Below, one piece after another: positions 1 to 8,634 of a DNA stretch of 64,000 nucleotides. Source of the stretch: Conexibacter sp. CPCC 206217. Lineage in GTDB: Bacteria; Actinomycetota; Thermoleophilia; Solirubrobacterales; Solirubrobacteraceae. The DNA is taken from the NCBI RefSeq assembly GCF_030646165.1, contig NZ_JAUTDO010000015.1:36171-100170 (forward strand), given 5' to 3'. The notes under the pieces were generated by a model. The model was not told the origin of the DNA and did no database searches. It saw only the letters and a program-made list of their open reading frames with translations. Numbering within the stretch: the stretch's first letter is position 1; each line of letters starts with the position of its first letter. A program made the position numbers and the translations under genes.

Positions 1-1152
1 CGGGATCCGCGCGTCGGTCTCGACGAGGCGGTAGACGCTGCCTCTGTCGGTCTTCGAGGCGGCGTAGACGCAGCCGCCCGCGTCCTCGCCGAACGACGAC
101 AGGCTCGGCACCGAGACGCCGACGACCGCGTCGGTCGCACCGGCGTTCGACGGCACGGCGCTGCGCAATGCCGGCACGAAGTAGTCGCCGTAGACGAGGC
201 GGCCGAACAGCGACGGCAGCGTCGGGTCGCGCACGACGTAGCCGGGGATGATCGAGTGGAAGCCCTCGTCGGCGAACCGGTCGATGATCGGCAGGATCGT
301 GCCGGGGCGCGTGCACGGTCTGGTCTTGCTGCCCTGCACGAAGCTGCCCTCGCAGTCGGCCCAGCCGAAGTCGCCGCCGCGCGCCGCGCCTGCGGACGCC
401 GGCACCCAGTCGATCTCCTCCGTCGTGCCCTGGCCGACGTCGCCGAGCACGAGGTCGCCGGTCGAGCGGTCGAAGGAGAAGCGGAACGGGTTGCGCAGCC
501 CTCTGGCCCAGATCTCGCCGCGCGCGCCGGCCTGGCCGGCGAACGGGTTGTCGGCGGGCACGGTGTAGGACCCGGCGACGCCGCCGCGTGGATCGATCCG
601 CAGGACCTTGCCGAGCAAGCTGTCGAGGTTCTGCGCGGTCTCGTTGCCTCTGGCGCCGTCGCCGGGCGCGAGGTAGAGGTAGCCGTCGGGGCCGAACTGC
701 AGCTGGCCGCCGTTGTGGTTGCCGGCGACGGGGTGGGGGATCGGCAGCACGAGCCGGCGCGAGGCGGGATCGGCCGCGTCGCCGGTCGGCGCGCGCAGCT
801 CGTCGACCTCGTTGTCGCCGGCTCTGTTCGTGTAATAGACGTAGAACAGCCGGCTGGTCTGGAAGTCGGGCGGGAACGCGATCGACAACAGCCCCTGCTC
901 GTTGTCGAACAGCACCTGGCTGGTGAGGTCGACGAAGACGGTCGCGCTGCCGCCGCGCACGACCTTCACGACGCCGCCCTGCTCGACGACGTAGAGCCGC
1001 TCTCCGTCGCCGGGCGCGCCGGCTATGTGGACCGGGTTGTCGAAGACCGGGCCGACGTTCTGCAGTCTGACCTCGGCGCGCGCGCTCGCGGCGCACGCGA
1101 GCGACAGCAGTAGCGCCGCCAGCGGCGCAAGGAGCTTCAGGTGGCGTCTCAC
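1..1152 (-). CDS. PQQ-dependent sugar dehydrogenase, 3' end cut by window
   Basis: Secreted aldose/glucose-sorbosone dehydrogenase-type protein that oxidises sugars outside the membrane using PQQ. A GTG start opens a typical signal peptide (basic VRRHLK, a Leu/Ala-rich core, then ASARA). The mature part shows family blades such as NVGPVFDNPVHIAGAPGD, NHNGGQLQFGPDGYLYLAPG and ARGLRNPFRFSFD. The NHNGGQ segment carries the His expected at the active site of this beta-propeller family. 384 codons are visible and the reading frame is open to the window edge, so the C-terminus is missing. It lies divergent from the SRPBCC gene at 1284. The family is clear; the substrate is not. Confidence 0.88.
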   Translation of the reverse strand, partial: MRRHLKLLAPLAALLLSLACAASARAEVRLQNVGPVFDNPVHIAGAPGDGERLYVVEQGGVVKVVRGGSATVFVDLTSQVLFDNEQGLLSIAFPPDFQTSRLFYVYYTNRAGDNEVDELRAPTGDAADPASRRLVLPIPHPVAGNHNGGQLQFGPDGYLYLAPGDGARGNETAQNLDSLLGKVLRIDPRGGVAGSYTVPADNPFAGQAGARGEIWARGLRNPFRFSFDRSTGDLVLGDVGQGTTEEIDWVPASAGAARGGDFGWADCEGSFVQGSKTRPCTRPGTILPIIDRFADEGFHSIIPGYVVRDPTLPSLFGRLVYGDYFVPALRSAVPSNAGATDAVVGVSVPSLSSFGEDAGGCVYAASKTDRGSVYRLVETDARIP

Positions 1153-1283
1153 CAGCCCGATCTAGCCACAGCGGGCGGATGGCAAACGCGGCGCGGACGA
1201 AGGTACGGGCGCGCGCGAGGGTGGGCACGCCGCGTGCGGACGCCGGCGACCGGTCAGCCGCCGCACCCCATAAGCTCCGGCGC

Positions 1284-1733
1284 ATGAGCCTGAGCGGAGA
1301 GCACACCGTCGAGATCGCGGCGCCGCTGGAGCGTTGCTACGCGATCGCCGCAGACCTCGAGCGAGCGCCGGAGTGGCAGACGTCGCTCGTCTCCGTCGAG
1401 GTGCTGGAGCGCGACGGGGAGGGGCGCCCGACGCTGGTCGAGACGGTCTCCGACGCGAAGGTCAAGACGGTCAAGTCGCGGCTGCGCTTCACGTACCACC
1501 CGCCGACGCGGATCGACACGATGCAGGAGAAGGGCGACATCAAGGACCTGACCGGTCGGTGGACGTTCGCCGATCTCGGCGACGGCCGCACCCGCGCGAC
1601 CTATGCGCTGGAGGTCGATCCCGGCCGCATGCTCGGCATGCTGCTGCGCGGTCCGGCGGTTGACCGCGTGCGCGGGATCTTGGTCGATCAGGCGGCGGAG
1701 GAACTGAAGACCCGCGCGGAGTCGGCCGCGTGA
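1284..1733 (+). CDS. SRPBCC (START/Bet v1-like) family protein
   Basis: Small soluble protein of 149 residues with a helix-grip ligand-binding fold. The N-terminus (GEHTVEIAAPLERCYAIAAD, then EWQ) is the usual SRPBCC/polyketide-cyclase opening. It is followed by beta strands around residues 35-110 and a long C-terminal helix (VRGILVDQAAEELKTRAE). The ATG at 1284 is chosen because the family motif starts a few residues later, although the frame is open further upstream. Its stop is about 10 bases from the end of the convergent WYL regulator gene. No catalytic role can be read from the sequence; lipid or hydrophobic ligand binding is the family expectation. Confidence 0.8.
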   Translation: MSLSGEHTVEIAAPLERCYAIAADLERAPEWQTSLVSVEVLERDGEGRPTLVETVSDAKVKTVKSRLRFTYHPPTRIDTMQEKGDIKDLTGRWTFADLGDGRTRATYALEVDPGRMLGMLLRGPAVDRVRGILVDQAAEELKTRAESAA

Positions 1734-1742
1734 GCGGCCCGC

Positions 1743-2723
1743 TCACACGACCGACGAGCCCGCGCGTGCGAAACGCTCCGCGAGCTGCGCGAAGACGTCG
1801 CGCAATTCCTCCGGCTCCCGCACCTCGAACTCGACGCCGAGCATCACGATCCGGATCGCGACCCAGTCGAGTTCGTCGGCGCTGGTGAGGTAGTCGCAGC
1901 GCTGCTCGTCGACCGGCTCGAAGCTGCCCCAGACGGTCGGGAAGCGGCGTCTCATCTCGGCCGCGGACTGCTTCAGCGTCACGCGCGCCTGCCAGCGCTG
2001 CTGCGTCGCGGCGAAGCGCTGCGCGGCGGAGAAGCCCTGCGTCACGTAGGCCGCCGGGTCGCCGCCGGGCAGTTCGCGCGGCGCGAAGCGCGTGCCGGCG
2101 GGGGAGGGGCGCTGCAGGCGGTCCAGCCGGAAGCTGCGCCAGTCGCGGCGGTCGCAGTCCCACGCGACGAGATACCAGCGGCGGCCGAGGTTGACGAGGC
2201 TGTGCGGCTCGACGCGGCGGCTGCTGTCGGCGCCGTCGCGGCTGCGGTAGGCGAAGCGCAGCCGCTCCCGGTCGCGGCAGGCGGCGGCGAGGATCGTGAG
2301 GTGCTCGGGCGAGACCGTCGGCCCGGTCGCCGGCAGCGTCGCGGTCGCCGAGCGCAGCGTGTTGACGCGCCGGCGCAGGTGCGAGGGCAGCACCTGCTCC
2401 AGCTTCAGCAGGGCGCGCACGGAGGTCTCCTCGATGCCGGTCACCGACGTGCTCGCGGCGCTGCTGAGGCCGACCGCGACCGCGACGGTCTCGTCGTCGT
2501 CCAGCAGCAGCGGCGGCATCGCGGTCCCCGCGCGCAGGCGGTAGCCTCCGGAGGGTCCGGTCAATGCGTCGACCGGATAGCCGAGTTCGCGCAGCCGCTC
2601 GACGTCGCGGCGGATCGTGCGACAGGAGACCTCGAGCCGGTCGGCCAGCTCCTGTCCCGCCCAGTCGCGCCGTGCCTGCAGCAGCGCGAGCAGCTTCAGC
2701 AGTCGTCCGGAGGTCTCCGTCAT
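1743..2723 (-). CDS. YafY-type WYL-domain transcriptional regulator
   Basis: DNA-binding regulator of 326 residues. The N-terminal winged helix (about residues 5-60) includes QELADRLEVSCRTIRRDVERL, followed by the YPVDALTGPSGGYRL wing typical of the DeoR-like HTH_11 family. The middle carries the namesake WYL motif (RRWYLVAWD, about residue 185), which binds an unknown ligand, and a WCX-type C-terminal domain follows. The gene is divergent from the ABC exporter at 2789, with only 65 bases between the start codons. It is therefore a natural candidate to control that exporter; this is inferred from position only. Confidence 0.9.
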   Translation of the reverse strand: MTETSGRLLKLLALLQARRDWAGQELADRLEVSCRTIRRDVERLRELGYPVDALTGPSGGYRLRAGTAMPPLLLDDDETVAVAVGLSSAASTSVTGIEETSVRALLKLEQVLPSHLRRRVNTLRSATATLPATGPTVSPEHLTILAAACRDRERLRFAYRSRDGADSSRRVEPHSLVNLGRRWYLVAWDCDRRDWRSFRLDRLQRPSPAGTRFAPRELPGGDPAAYVTQGFSAAQRFAATQQRWQARVTLKQSAAEMRRRFPTVWGSFEPVDEQRCDYLTSADELDWVAIRIVMLGVEFEVREPEELRDVFAQLAERFARAGSSVV

Positions 2724-2788
2724 GTCCCTCGCACGATGTCAGGTATTGCGGCCAGTAGCTGGCCTAAACCGTCCGTAGGGTGCCTCGC

Positions 2789-3808
2789 ATGCCTTCGAAT
2801 GCGCAGGACCAAGTGATGGAGGTAGCACCCGTGCCGGCCCGCACGGGAGAGTCGGCGATCAGCGTGAGAGGGCTGGTCAAGGCGTTCGGGGACGTGCGCG
2901 CGGTGGACGGCGTCGACCTCGAGGTGGAGCAGGGAACCGTGCTCGGTCTGCTCGGCCCCAACGGGGCCGGCAAGACGACCGTGGTCCGGATGCTGACGAC
3001 GCTGTTGAAGCCCGACGCGGGCGAGATGCGCGTGGCCGGACTCGACGCGGTCAAGGACGCGGCGACGCTGCGCACCAAGATCGGCCTCGCCGGTCAGTAC
3101 GCGGCGGTCGACGAGAACCTGACCGGCGCCGAGAACCTGACGATGGTCGGGCGGCTCTACGGGATGACGCGCGGGAAGGCGAAGGAGCGCGCCGCGCAGC
3201 TGCTGGAGCGCTTCGACCTGACCGACGCGGCCAAGCGCCCGGCGAGAACGTACTCCGGCGGCATGCGCCGGCGGCTGGACCTCGCGGCCGCGCTCGTCGC
3301 GAGACCGCCGGTCGTCTTCCTCGACGAGCCGACGACGGGACTCGATCCGCGCAGCCGGCTGAGCCTGTGGAAGACGATCGAGGAGCTGGTCGCGGACGGC
3401 ACGACCGTGCTGCTGACGACGCAGTACCTCGACGAGGCCGACCGGCTCGCCGACAAGATCGCCGTGATCGACCGCGGCAAGGTGATCGCCCAGGGCACCT
3501 CCGACGAGCTGAAGGACAAGGTCGGCGGCGAGCGCCTGGAGGTCACGCTCGACGACAGAGACCAGGCCGAGGCCGCGGTCGAGGCGCTCGCGTCGCTGTC
3601 GGACGAGCGGCCGGTCGTGGAGGCCGGCGTGGTGAAGCTGACGGTGCGCGAGCGGCGCGGCGCGATCGTCCAGGCGGTCGACCGGCTGAAGGCGGCCGGC
3701 ATCGGCGTCGACGACCTCGGCCTGCGCCGCCCGACGCTCGACGACGTGTTCCTGACATTGACCGGCCACGCGGCCGAGGCGGACGAAGCTGAGGAGAAGA
3801 ACGCATGA
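2789..3808 (+). CDS. ABC transporter ATP-binding protein, DrrA-like
   Basis: Cytoplasmic ATPase of an ABC-2 exporter, 339 residues. Walker A (GPNGAGKTT) is near residue 56, the signature is YSGGMRRRLDLAAAL, and Walker B is VVFLDEPTTGLD. A C-terminal extension (VDDLGLRRPTLDDVFLTLTG) is the hallmark of the daunorubicin-resistance DrrA subfamily. ATG 2789 is preferred; a GTG at 2780 and an ATG at 2816 are also in frame. The stop overlaps the permease start (ATGA), so the two are translationally coupled. Substrates of this subfamily are usually hydrophobic drugs or lipids; none can be assigned here. Confidence 0.93.
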   Translation: MPSNAQDQVMEVAPVPARTGESAISVRGLVKAFGDVRAVDGVDLEVEQGTVLGLLGPNGAGKTTVVRMLTTLLKPDAGEMRVAGLDAVKDAATLRTKIGLAGQYAAVDENLTGAENLTMVGRLYGMTRGKAKERAAQLLERFDLTDAAKRPARTYSGGMRRRLDLAAALVARPPVVFLDEPTTGLDPRSRLSLWKTIEELVADGTTVLLTTQYLDEADRLADKIAVIDRGKVIAQGTSDELKDKVGGERLEVTLDDRDQAEAAVEALASLSDERPVVEAGVVKLTVRERRGAIVQAVDRLKAAGIGVDDLGLRRPTLDDVFLTLTGHAAEADEAEEKNA

Positions 3809-4572
3809 GGCGCCTGGTGTCCGACACGCTCGTGATCGCGGAGCGCAACCTGATCCGGCTCCCGCGCGCGCCCGACCTGCTGCTTGCGTTCACCGTCCAG
3901 CCGGTCATGTTCGTGCTGCTGTTCGTCTACGTCTTCGGCGGCGCGATCAGCACGCCCGGCTACGACTACGTCGACTTCCTGATCCCGGGCATCATCGTGC
4001 AGAACATCGCGTTCGGCGGCTTCGTGACGGCGCTCGGCCTGTCCGAGGACCTCAACAAGGGCCTGATCGACCGCTTCCGCTCGCTGCCGATGGCGCGCCC
4101 GGCGGTGCTCGCCGGCCGCACGCTGGCGGACGTCGTGACGAACTCGCTGTCGGTCGTCGTGCTCGTCGTGACGGGCCTGATCATCGGCTTCTCGTTCCAC
4201 GCGAGCGTCGGCGACGTGCTGCTCGGCTTCCTGCTGCTGCTGTGCTTCGGCTACGCGTTCTCGTGGCTGTTCGCGCTGCTGGGGCTGGTCGTCTCCTCGC
4301 CGGAGGCGGCCAACTCGCTCGGCTTCATCGCGGTCTTCCCGCTGACGTTCATCTCGTCGGCGTTCGTCCCGGTCGACACGATGCCGGACGCGCTGAAGTG
4401 GTTCGCGGACGTGAACCCGTTCACGGTCGTGGTCGACGCGATGCGCTCGCTGTGGCTCGGCGCACCGGCCGGCAACAGCGTCTGGGGCGCGTTCGTCTGG
4501 TCCGCCGTGATCATCGCGATCTTCGCGCCGCTCGCGGTCGCGAAGTACCGCCGCACTGCCAGCGGTCGGTAG
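3805..4572 (+). CDS. ABC-2 type permease, DrrB-like
   Basis: Membrane partner of the preceding ATPase, 255 residues with about six hydrophobic segments (for example LLAFTVQPVMFVLLFVYVFG and SLSVVVLVVTGLIIGFSF). The conserved ABC-2 features are present: an early amphipathic region with IAERNLIRLPRAP, an ELG-like GFVTALGLSEDLNKGLIDRF stretch, and FPLTFISSAFVPVDTMP before the last helices. It overlaps the ATPase gene by four bases. Together they form a complete two-gene exporter, probably with two copies of each subunit. The WYL regulator upstream may control it. Confidence 0.93.
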   Translation: MRRLVSDTLVIAERNLIRLPRAPDLLLAFTVQPVMFVLLFVYVFGGAISTPGYDYVDFLIPGIIVQNIAFGGFVTALGLSEDLNKGLIDRFRSLPMARPAVLAGRTLADVVTNSLSVVVLVVTGLIIGFSFHASVGDVLLGFLLLLCFGYAFSWLFALLGLVVSSPEAANSLGFIAVFPLTFISSAFVPVDTMPDALKWFADVNPFTVVVDAMRSLWLGAPAGNSVWGAFVWSAVIIAIFAPLAVAKYRRTASGR

Positions 4573-4662
4573 ATCGAAACCCGCCGTCACGTCCAGACTC
4601 GCTAGTTCGCTTTGTCACAAGTGGACTGGCGGCTGGCCGTGCGGCCAGGGTACGTTCGCACG

Positions 4663-7119
4663 ATGCCCCGATCGGTCGCCTTCACCGCCGCGCTCTGCGC
4701 CGCCGCCCTCGCAGCACTGCCCGCGGCCGCTTCCGCGACCGACTACGCCGGCCAGGCGCTGAACATCATCCCGTCCGGCCAATGGGGCGGGATCGGCGCG
4801 CCGGACGCGGCCAGCGACCAGGCGCGCATGTACGACGGCCTGACGCCGCTGTTCGACCAGGTCACGCCGAACGACCTGACGACCTACTTCAAGCCGGAGA
4901 CGTTCGGCACCGCCGGGCAGTGCCCGTGCACGGCCGAGAAGGTCCCGCGCAGAGGCGTGAGCATCGTCCGCGACCGCCAGAACGTGCCGCACATCACCGG
5001 GCGCAACCGGCTCGACCTCGACTGGGCGGCCGGCTGGGTGCTCGCACAGGACCGCGCGCTGCTGCTGTCCGCCGGCCGCTACCCGGCCCGCTTCGCGGCG
5101 CTCGACGCGCCCGGCGTCGACGCCTTCTCGCTCGTCACCTCGCTGTCGAGCGTCACCGTCACGAGACAGGCCGACCGCCTGATCGACAGAGCGCAGACGG
5201 ACGCGCTGCTGGCACAGGGCGCCGAGGGCCGCGCGCTGCTGAGAGACATCGACGAATACGTCAAGGGCATCAACGCGCGCTTCGCGTTCGACAGATCGTC
5301 GCAGGCGCCGTTCACGCGCGTGGACGTGTACGCGATCAACGCGCTCGCCGGGCAGATCTTCGGGCAGGGCGGCGGCGACGAGACGCGCCGCTCGATGTTG
5401 CTCGACGGCCTGCGCAGACAGCTCGGCGAGACCGACGGCACGCGCGTCTGGAACGACCTCGCCGAGCACCTCGACGACGACACGCCGGTGACGATCTCCA
5501 AGCGCTTCCCGTACGAGCAGGTGCCGGCGAGAGCGAGCGGCAACGCCGTCGTCGACAACGGCTCGATGACCGCCGCCGGCCTGCGCGCCACGGCGACCGC
5601 GGCGAAGGCGCACAGAAACATGTCGAACTTCCTGATCCTCTCCGGCAGACGCTCGACCAACGGCCATCCGCTGTTCGTCGCCGGCCCGCAGATCGGCTAC
5701 TACTACCCGGGTCTGACGCTGGAGATGGACCTCAGAGCGCCCGGGATCCAGGCGCGCGGCGCGGCGATGCCGGGCGGCGCGGGCAACCTGCTGATCGGCC
5801 GCGGGCCGGACTTCGCGTGGTCGCTGACGTCGGCGGGCTCCGACACCAACGACCAGTTCGTCGAGACGCTCTGCGGCGGCTCGCAGACGAAGTACCTGTT
5901 CAAGGGCAGATGCCGCGCGATGGGCTCCGTCGACGCCGGCTCGATCCTCGGCAGAGGCAGAGTCGCCTACCGCACGACCGTCCACGGCCCGGTGCTCGGC
6001 TACGCGACCGTCGGCGGCAGACGCGTCGCGATCTCCTTCCAGCGCTCCAGCCATGGCAAGGACGTGCTGTGGCAGATCGCCTTCAAGCGCTTCACCGACG
6101 GCAAGGTGACGGGCGTCAGATCGTTCTACGACGCTGCCGCGACGTCGCCGTTCACGTTCAACGTCGGCTACGCGGACGACCGCGACATCGCGATGTACTC
6201 GACCGGCGCTCTGCCGCTGCGCGACCCGCGCGTCGACCCGCGCCTGCCGACGAAGGGCACGGGCCAGTATGAGTGGAGAGGCTGGCTGAAGCCGATGGAC
6301 CACCCGCACGTCGCCAACCCGGCGTCGGGTGAATTGATCAACTGGAACAACAAGCCGGCGGCGGGCTTCGGCTCCTCCGACGCGGAGTGGTCGCAGGGCT
6401 CGACGCAGCGTGTGACGATGCTGCGCGCCGGGATCGCCAAGAGAAGCAAGCACGACCTGGCAAGCGTGACCTCCGCCATGAACGCGGCGGCGACGCAGGA
6501 CCTGCGCGTGCAGGGACCGCTGTTGGACGGCCTGCACGCGCTGCTGGTCGGCACGCCCGCGCCGAGCCCGCGCGCGCAGCAGCTGCTCGACCTGCTGCGC
6601 GGCTGGCGCGCGAGCGGCTCCAGCCGGCTGGACCGCACGCTCGACGGCCTGATGGACGCCGGCGCGGCGCCGGTGATCATGGACACGCTCTACCCGCGCC
6701 TCGCCGACGCGGTCCTGACGCCGGTGCTCGGCGCAGACCTGAACGCGCAGCTCGCGTCGATCGAGGGCACGACGAACGCGCCGTCGAGCGGCTTCACGGG
6801 CGGCCGGCTCGCCTACCTCGACAAGGACCTGCGCACGCTCACGGGCACGAGATTCCGCTCCCCGTTCGCGACCCGCTTCTGCGGCAGAGGCGACCTCGCG
6901 GCCTGCCGCGCGGCGGTCTGGGCGGCGATCGACCAGACCGGTGCGGTGCTGGCGGCCGCGAGAGGCAGCGAGGACCCGGCGGCATGGACCTCCGACGCGA
7001 ACGCCGAGCGGATCAGCTTCGCCCCCGGCATCTTCCCGACGACGATCCGCTACACCAACCGCCCGAGCGGGATCCAGCAGGTGATCACGTTCAGAGGGCA
7101 TCGCAAGGAGCGCCGCTAG
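4663..7119 (+). CDS. Secreted penicillin acylase family (Ntn hydrolase) protein
   Basis: Predicted exported amidase of 818 residues that matures by self-cleavage into two subunits, as known for penicillin and acyl-homoserine-lactone acylases. A signal peptide (MPRSVAFTAALCAAALAALP, then AAASA) sets the ATG at 4663. The alpha part has the family motif VSIVRDRQNVPHITGRNRLD and DLDWAAGWVLAQDRALL. The probable N-terminal nucleophile of the beta chain is the Ser of NMSNFLILSGRRSTNGHPL (about residue 321). It follows Met, not the more usual Gly, so the processing site is a cautious assignment. Downstream GPQIGYYYPG and INWNNKPAAGFG fit the family. AGA arginine codons are frequent. The true acyl substrate is unknown. 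Confidence 0.88.
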   Translation: MPRSVAFTAALCAAALAALPAAASATDYAGQALNIIPSGQWGGIGAPDAASDQARMYDGLTPLFDQVTPNDLTTYFKPETFGTAGQCPCTAEKVPRRGVSIVRDRQNVPHITGRNRLDLDWAAGWVLAQDRALLLSAGRYPARFAALDAPGVDAFSLVTSLSSVTVTRQADRLIDRAQTDALLAQGAEGRALLRDIDEYVKGINARFAFDRSSQAPFTRVDVYAINALAGQIFGQGGGDETRRSMLLDGLRRQLGETDGTRVWNDLAEHLDDDTPVTISKRFPYEQVPARASGNAVVDNGSMTAAGLRATATAAKAHRNMSNFLILSGRRSTNGHPLFVAGPQIGYYYPGLTLEMDLRAPGIQARGAAMPGGAGNLLIGRGPDFAWSLTSAGSDTNDQFVETLCGGSQTKYLFKGRCRAMGSVDAGSILGRGRVAYRTTVHGPVLGYATVGGRRVAISFQRSSHGKDVLWQIAFKRFTDGKVTGVRSFYDAAATSPFTFNVGYADDRDIAMYSTGALPLRDPRVDPRLPTKGTGQYEWRGWLKPMDHPHVANPASGELINWNNKPAAGFGSSDAEWSQGSTQRVTMLRAGIAKRSKHDLASVTSAMNAAATQDLRVQGPLLDGLHALLVGTPAPSPRAQQLLDLLRGWRASGSSRLDRTLDGLMDAGAAPVIMDTLYPRLADAVLTPVLGADLNAQLASIEGTTNAPSSGFTGGRLAYLDKDLRTLTGTRFRSPFATRFCGRGDLAACRAAVWAAIDQTGAVLAAARGSEDPAAWTSDANAERISFAPGIFPTTIRYTNRPSGIQQVITFRGHRKERR

Positions 7120-7187
7120 CCGGGGGCGCACGACGGCCGGGTCCTGACCGCTCGCGCGCGACTCGAACCGTGCGCGATACTCCTGCG

Positions 7188-7622
7188 ATGGCGTTCGTTC
7201 CGCCCGCCCGCCATCTGCTGCGCGCCAAGGACCTTGCCGACGCGCGCTACTTCGAGTCGCTCAGAGTCGAGGATCTGGCGCGCGCCGCGGGGCTGTCGCG
7301 GGCGCACTTCAGCGAGCAGTTCCGGCGCGCGTTCGGCGAGTCTCCGCACGCGTACCTGCTGACGCGGCGGCTGGAACGTGCCGCGGCGCTGCTGCGCACG
7401 ACGGACCGCTCGGTCGCGGACGTCTGTCTGTCGGTCGGGCTGCGCAGCGTCGGCTCGTTCACGACCAGCTTCACGCGCACGTACGGTGTCTCGCCGACCG
7501 CCTATCGCGCGAACTTTCCACCCGCCGCCCAGTTCGCGCGCGTGCCCGGCTGCGTCGTGCGCGCCCACGGTCGTCCGCAACGCCGGACGTTTCGAGAAGA
7601 CAGCAGACCGTTGCAGGGTTAG
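7188..7622 (+). CDS. AraC-family DNA-binding protein, HTH domain only
   Basis: Regulator of 144 residues consisting almost entirely of the double helix-turn-helix of AraC/XylS proteins. The first HTH is RVEDLARAAGLSRAHFSEQF; the second is SVADVCLSVGLRSVGSFTTS, followed by the signature FTRTYGVSPTAYR. The ligand-sensing N-terminal domain of full-length AraC proteins is absent. A short basic tail follows the second HTH. It sits between the acylase gene (same strand, about 70 bases upstream) and the convergent sigma factor gene. No target can be read from the sequence. Confidence 0.87.
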   Translation: MAFVPPARHLLRAKDLADARYFESLRVEDLARAAGLSRAHFSEQFRRAFGESPHAYLLTRRLERAAALLRTTDRSVADVCLSVGLRSVGSFTTSFTRTYGVSPTAYRANFPPAAQFARVPGCVVRAHGRPQRRTFREDSRPLQG

Positions 7623-7670
7623 CGTGACGTTCGACCAGTCGAGCCGCCGCCGCCCGCGCCGCCGCGTCGC

Positions 7671-8555
7671 TCAGTCGTCCAGCACCGTCAGGTCCAGCTC
7701 GCGCAGGCGCGCCGGATCGGCGAGCAGGTCCAGCTGGACGATCCGGCCGCGCGCGACGGTGAAGCCCGCAACGGCCAGCGGTCCCGCGGGGCCCGCGACG
7801 ACGAAGCCGGCGGTGCCGTTGACGACCACCGGCTTCGCGAGCCGCGCAAGGCGCGCGAACGTCAGCGCGCGCGCCGCGACGGCGGCGGCGCCGTGCACCT
7901 CGCGCCCGCCGGCGGCCGGCAGCGCGCCGCGGTCGACGCGCAGCACGACGTCGGGGTCGAGCACCTCCACCAGCGCCTGCATGTCGCCGCCTCGCGCAGC
8001 GGCGAGGAACGCGTCGACCAGCTCGCGCTGAGCGGCGAGGTCGACGTCGGGCGCCGGCGCGCCGCCGCTCACGCGCCGCCGGGCGCGGCTGGCGAGCTGG
8101 CGCGCGGCGGCCGGCGAGCGCCCGACGATCGGCGCGATCTCCTCGAACGGCACGCCGAACATGTCGTGCAGCACGAACGCGAGCCGCTCCGGCGGCGCGA
8201 GCGTCTCCAGCACGATCAGCAGCGCCAGCCCGACCGAGTCGGCCAGCAGCGCCTCGTGCTCGGGGTCGACGCCGTCGGCGCGGCTGACGATCGGCTCCGG
8301 CACGTGCGGACCGAGCCGCTCCTCGCGTCGTGCTCTGCGTGAGCGCAGCATGTCGAGGCAGACGCGCGCGACGACCGTCGTCAGCCACGCCGGCAGGTTC
8401 TCGACGCTGCCGGCGTCGGCGCGGTTGAGCCGCAGCCACGCCTCCTGCACGGCGTCGTCCGCCTCGCTGACGGAGCCGAGCATGCGAAACGCGACCGCCC
8501 GCAGGTGGGCGCGGCTCGTCTCGAAACGGTCCGCCAGGAATTCGCGCTCGTCCAT
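7671..8555 (-). CDS. SigJ/ECF41-type RNA polymerase sigma factor with SnoaL-like domain
   Basis: Extracytoplasmic-function sigma factor of 294 residues. Region 2 holds RAHLRAVAFRMLGSVSEADD and AVQEAWLRLNRAD (about residues 14-45). Region 4 includes LAPPERLAFVLHDMFGVPFE and a helix EEIAPIVGRSPAAARQLASR. From about residue 180 a SnoaL-like domain follows (LVDAFLAAARGGDMQALVEV), the hallmark of the ECF41/SigJ group, where the fused domain regulates activity in place of an anti-sigma factor. A PEP-like linker (HVPEP) and a terminal ADPARLREL resemble conserved ECF41 elements. An exact ECF41-type promoter lies in front of the gene, which indicates autoregulation. Confidence 0.9.
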   Translation of the reverse strand: MDEREFLADRFETSRAHLRAVAFRMLGSVSEADDAVQEAWLRLNRADAGSVENLPAWLTTVVARVCLDMLRSRRARREERLGPHVPEPIVSRADGVDPEHEALLADSVGLALLIVLETLAPPERLAFVLHDMFGVPFEEIAPIVGRSPAAARQLASRARRRVSGGAPAPDVDLAAQRELVDAFLAAARGGDMQALVEVLDPDVVLRVDRGALPAAGGREVHGAAAVAARALTFARLARLAKPVVVNGTAGFVVAGPAGPLAVAGFTVARGRIVQLDLLADPARLRELDLTVLDD

Positions 8556-8556
8556 C

Positions 8557-8583
8557 TGTCACATCCCTTCGTCGCGGTGCGTC
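8557..8583 (+). promoter_or_regulatory. ECF41-type promoter driving the MFS/LLM genes
   Basis: TGTCACA (8557-8563), a 16-base spacer, then CGTC (8580-8583). This matches the known ECF41 consensus (TGTCACA at -35, CGTC at -10). It points toward the MFS gene, with transcription expected to start near 8589 and a Shine-Dalgarno AAGGAG at 8618-8623. It is interleaved with the opposite promoter of the sigma gene. Confidence 0.75.
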
Positions 8584-8591
8584 AAAGGGGT

Positions 8592-8618
8592 GACGGATGC
8601 AACGCAGGCGATGTGACA
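8592..8618 (-). promoter_or_regulatory. ECF41-type promoter driving the sigma factor gene
   Basis: On the minus strand TGTCACA (8618-8612), a 16-base spacer and CGTC (8595-8592), identical in spacing to the opposite promoter. Transcription toward the sigma gene should start near 8586, giving a leader of about 30 bases with a GAAGGGA ribosome site just before ATG 8555. The element predicts that the sigma factor activates its own gene. Confidence 0.75.
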
Positions 8619-8634
8619 AGGAGCTCGACTTCTG

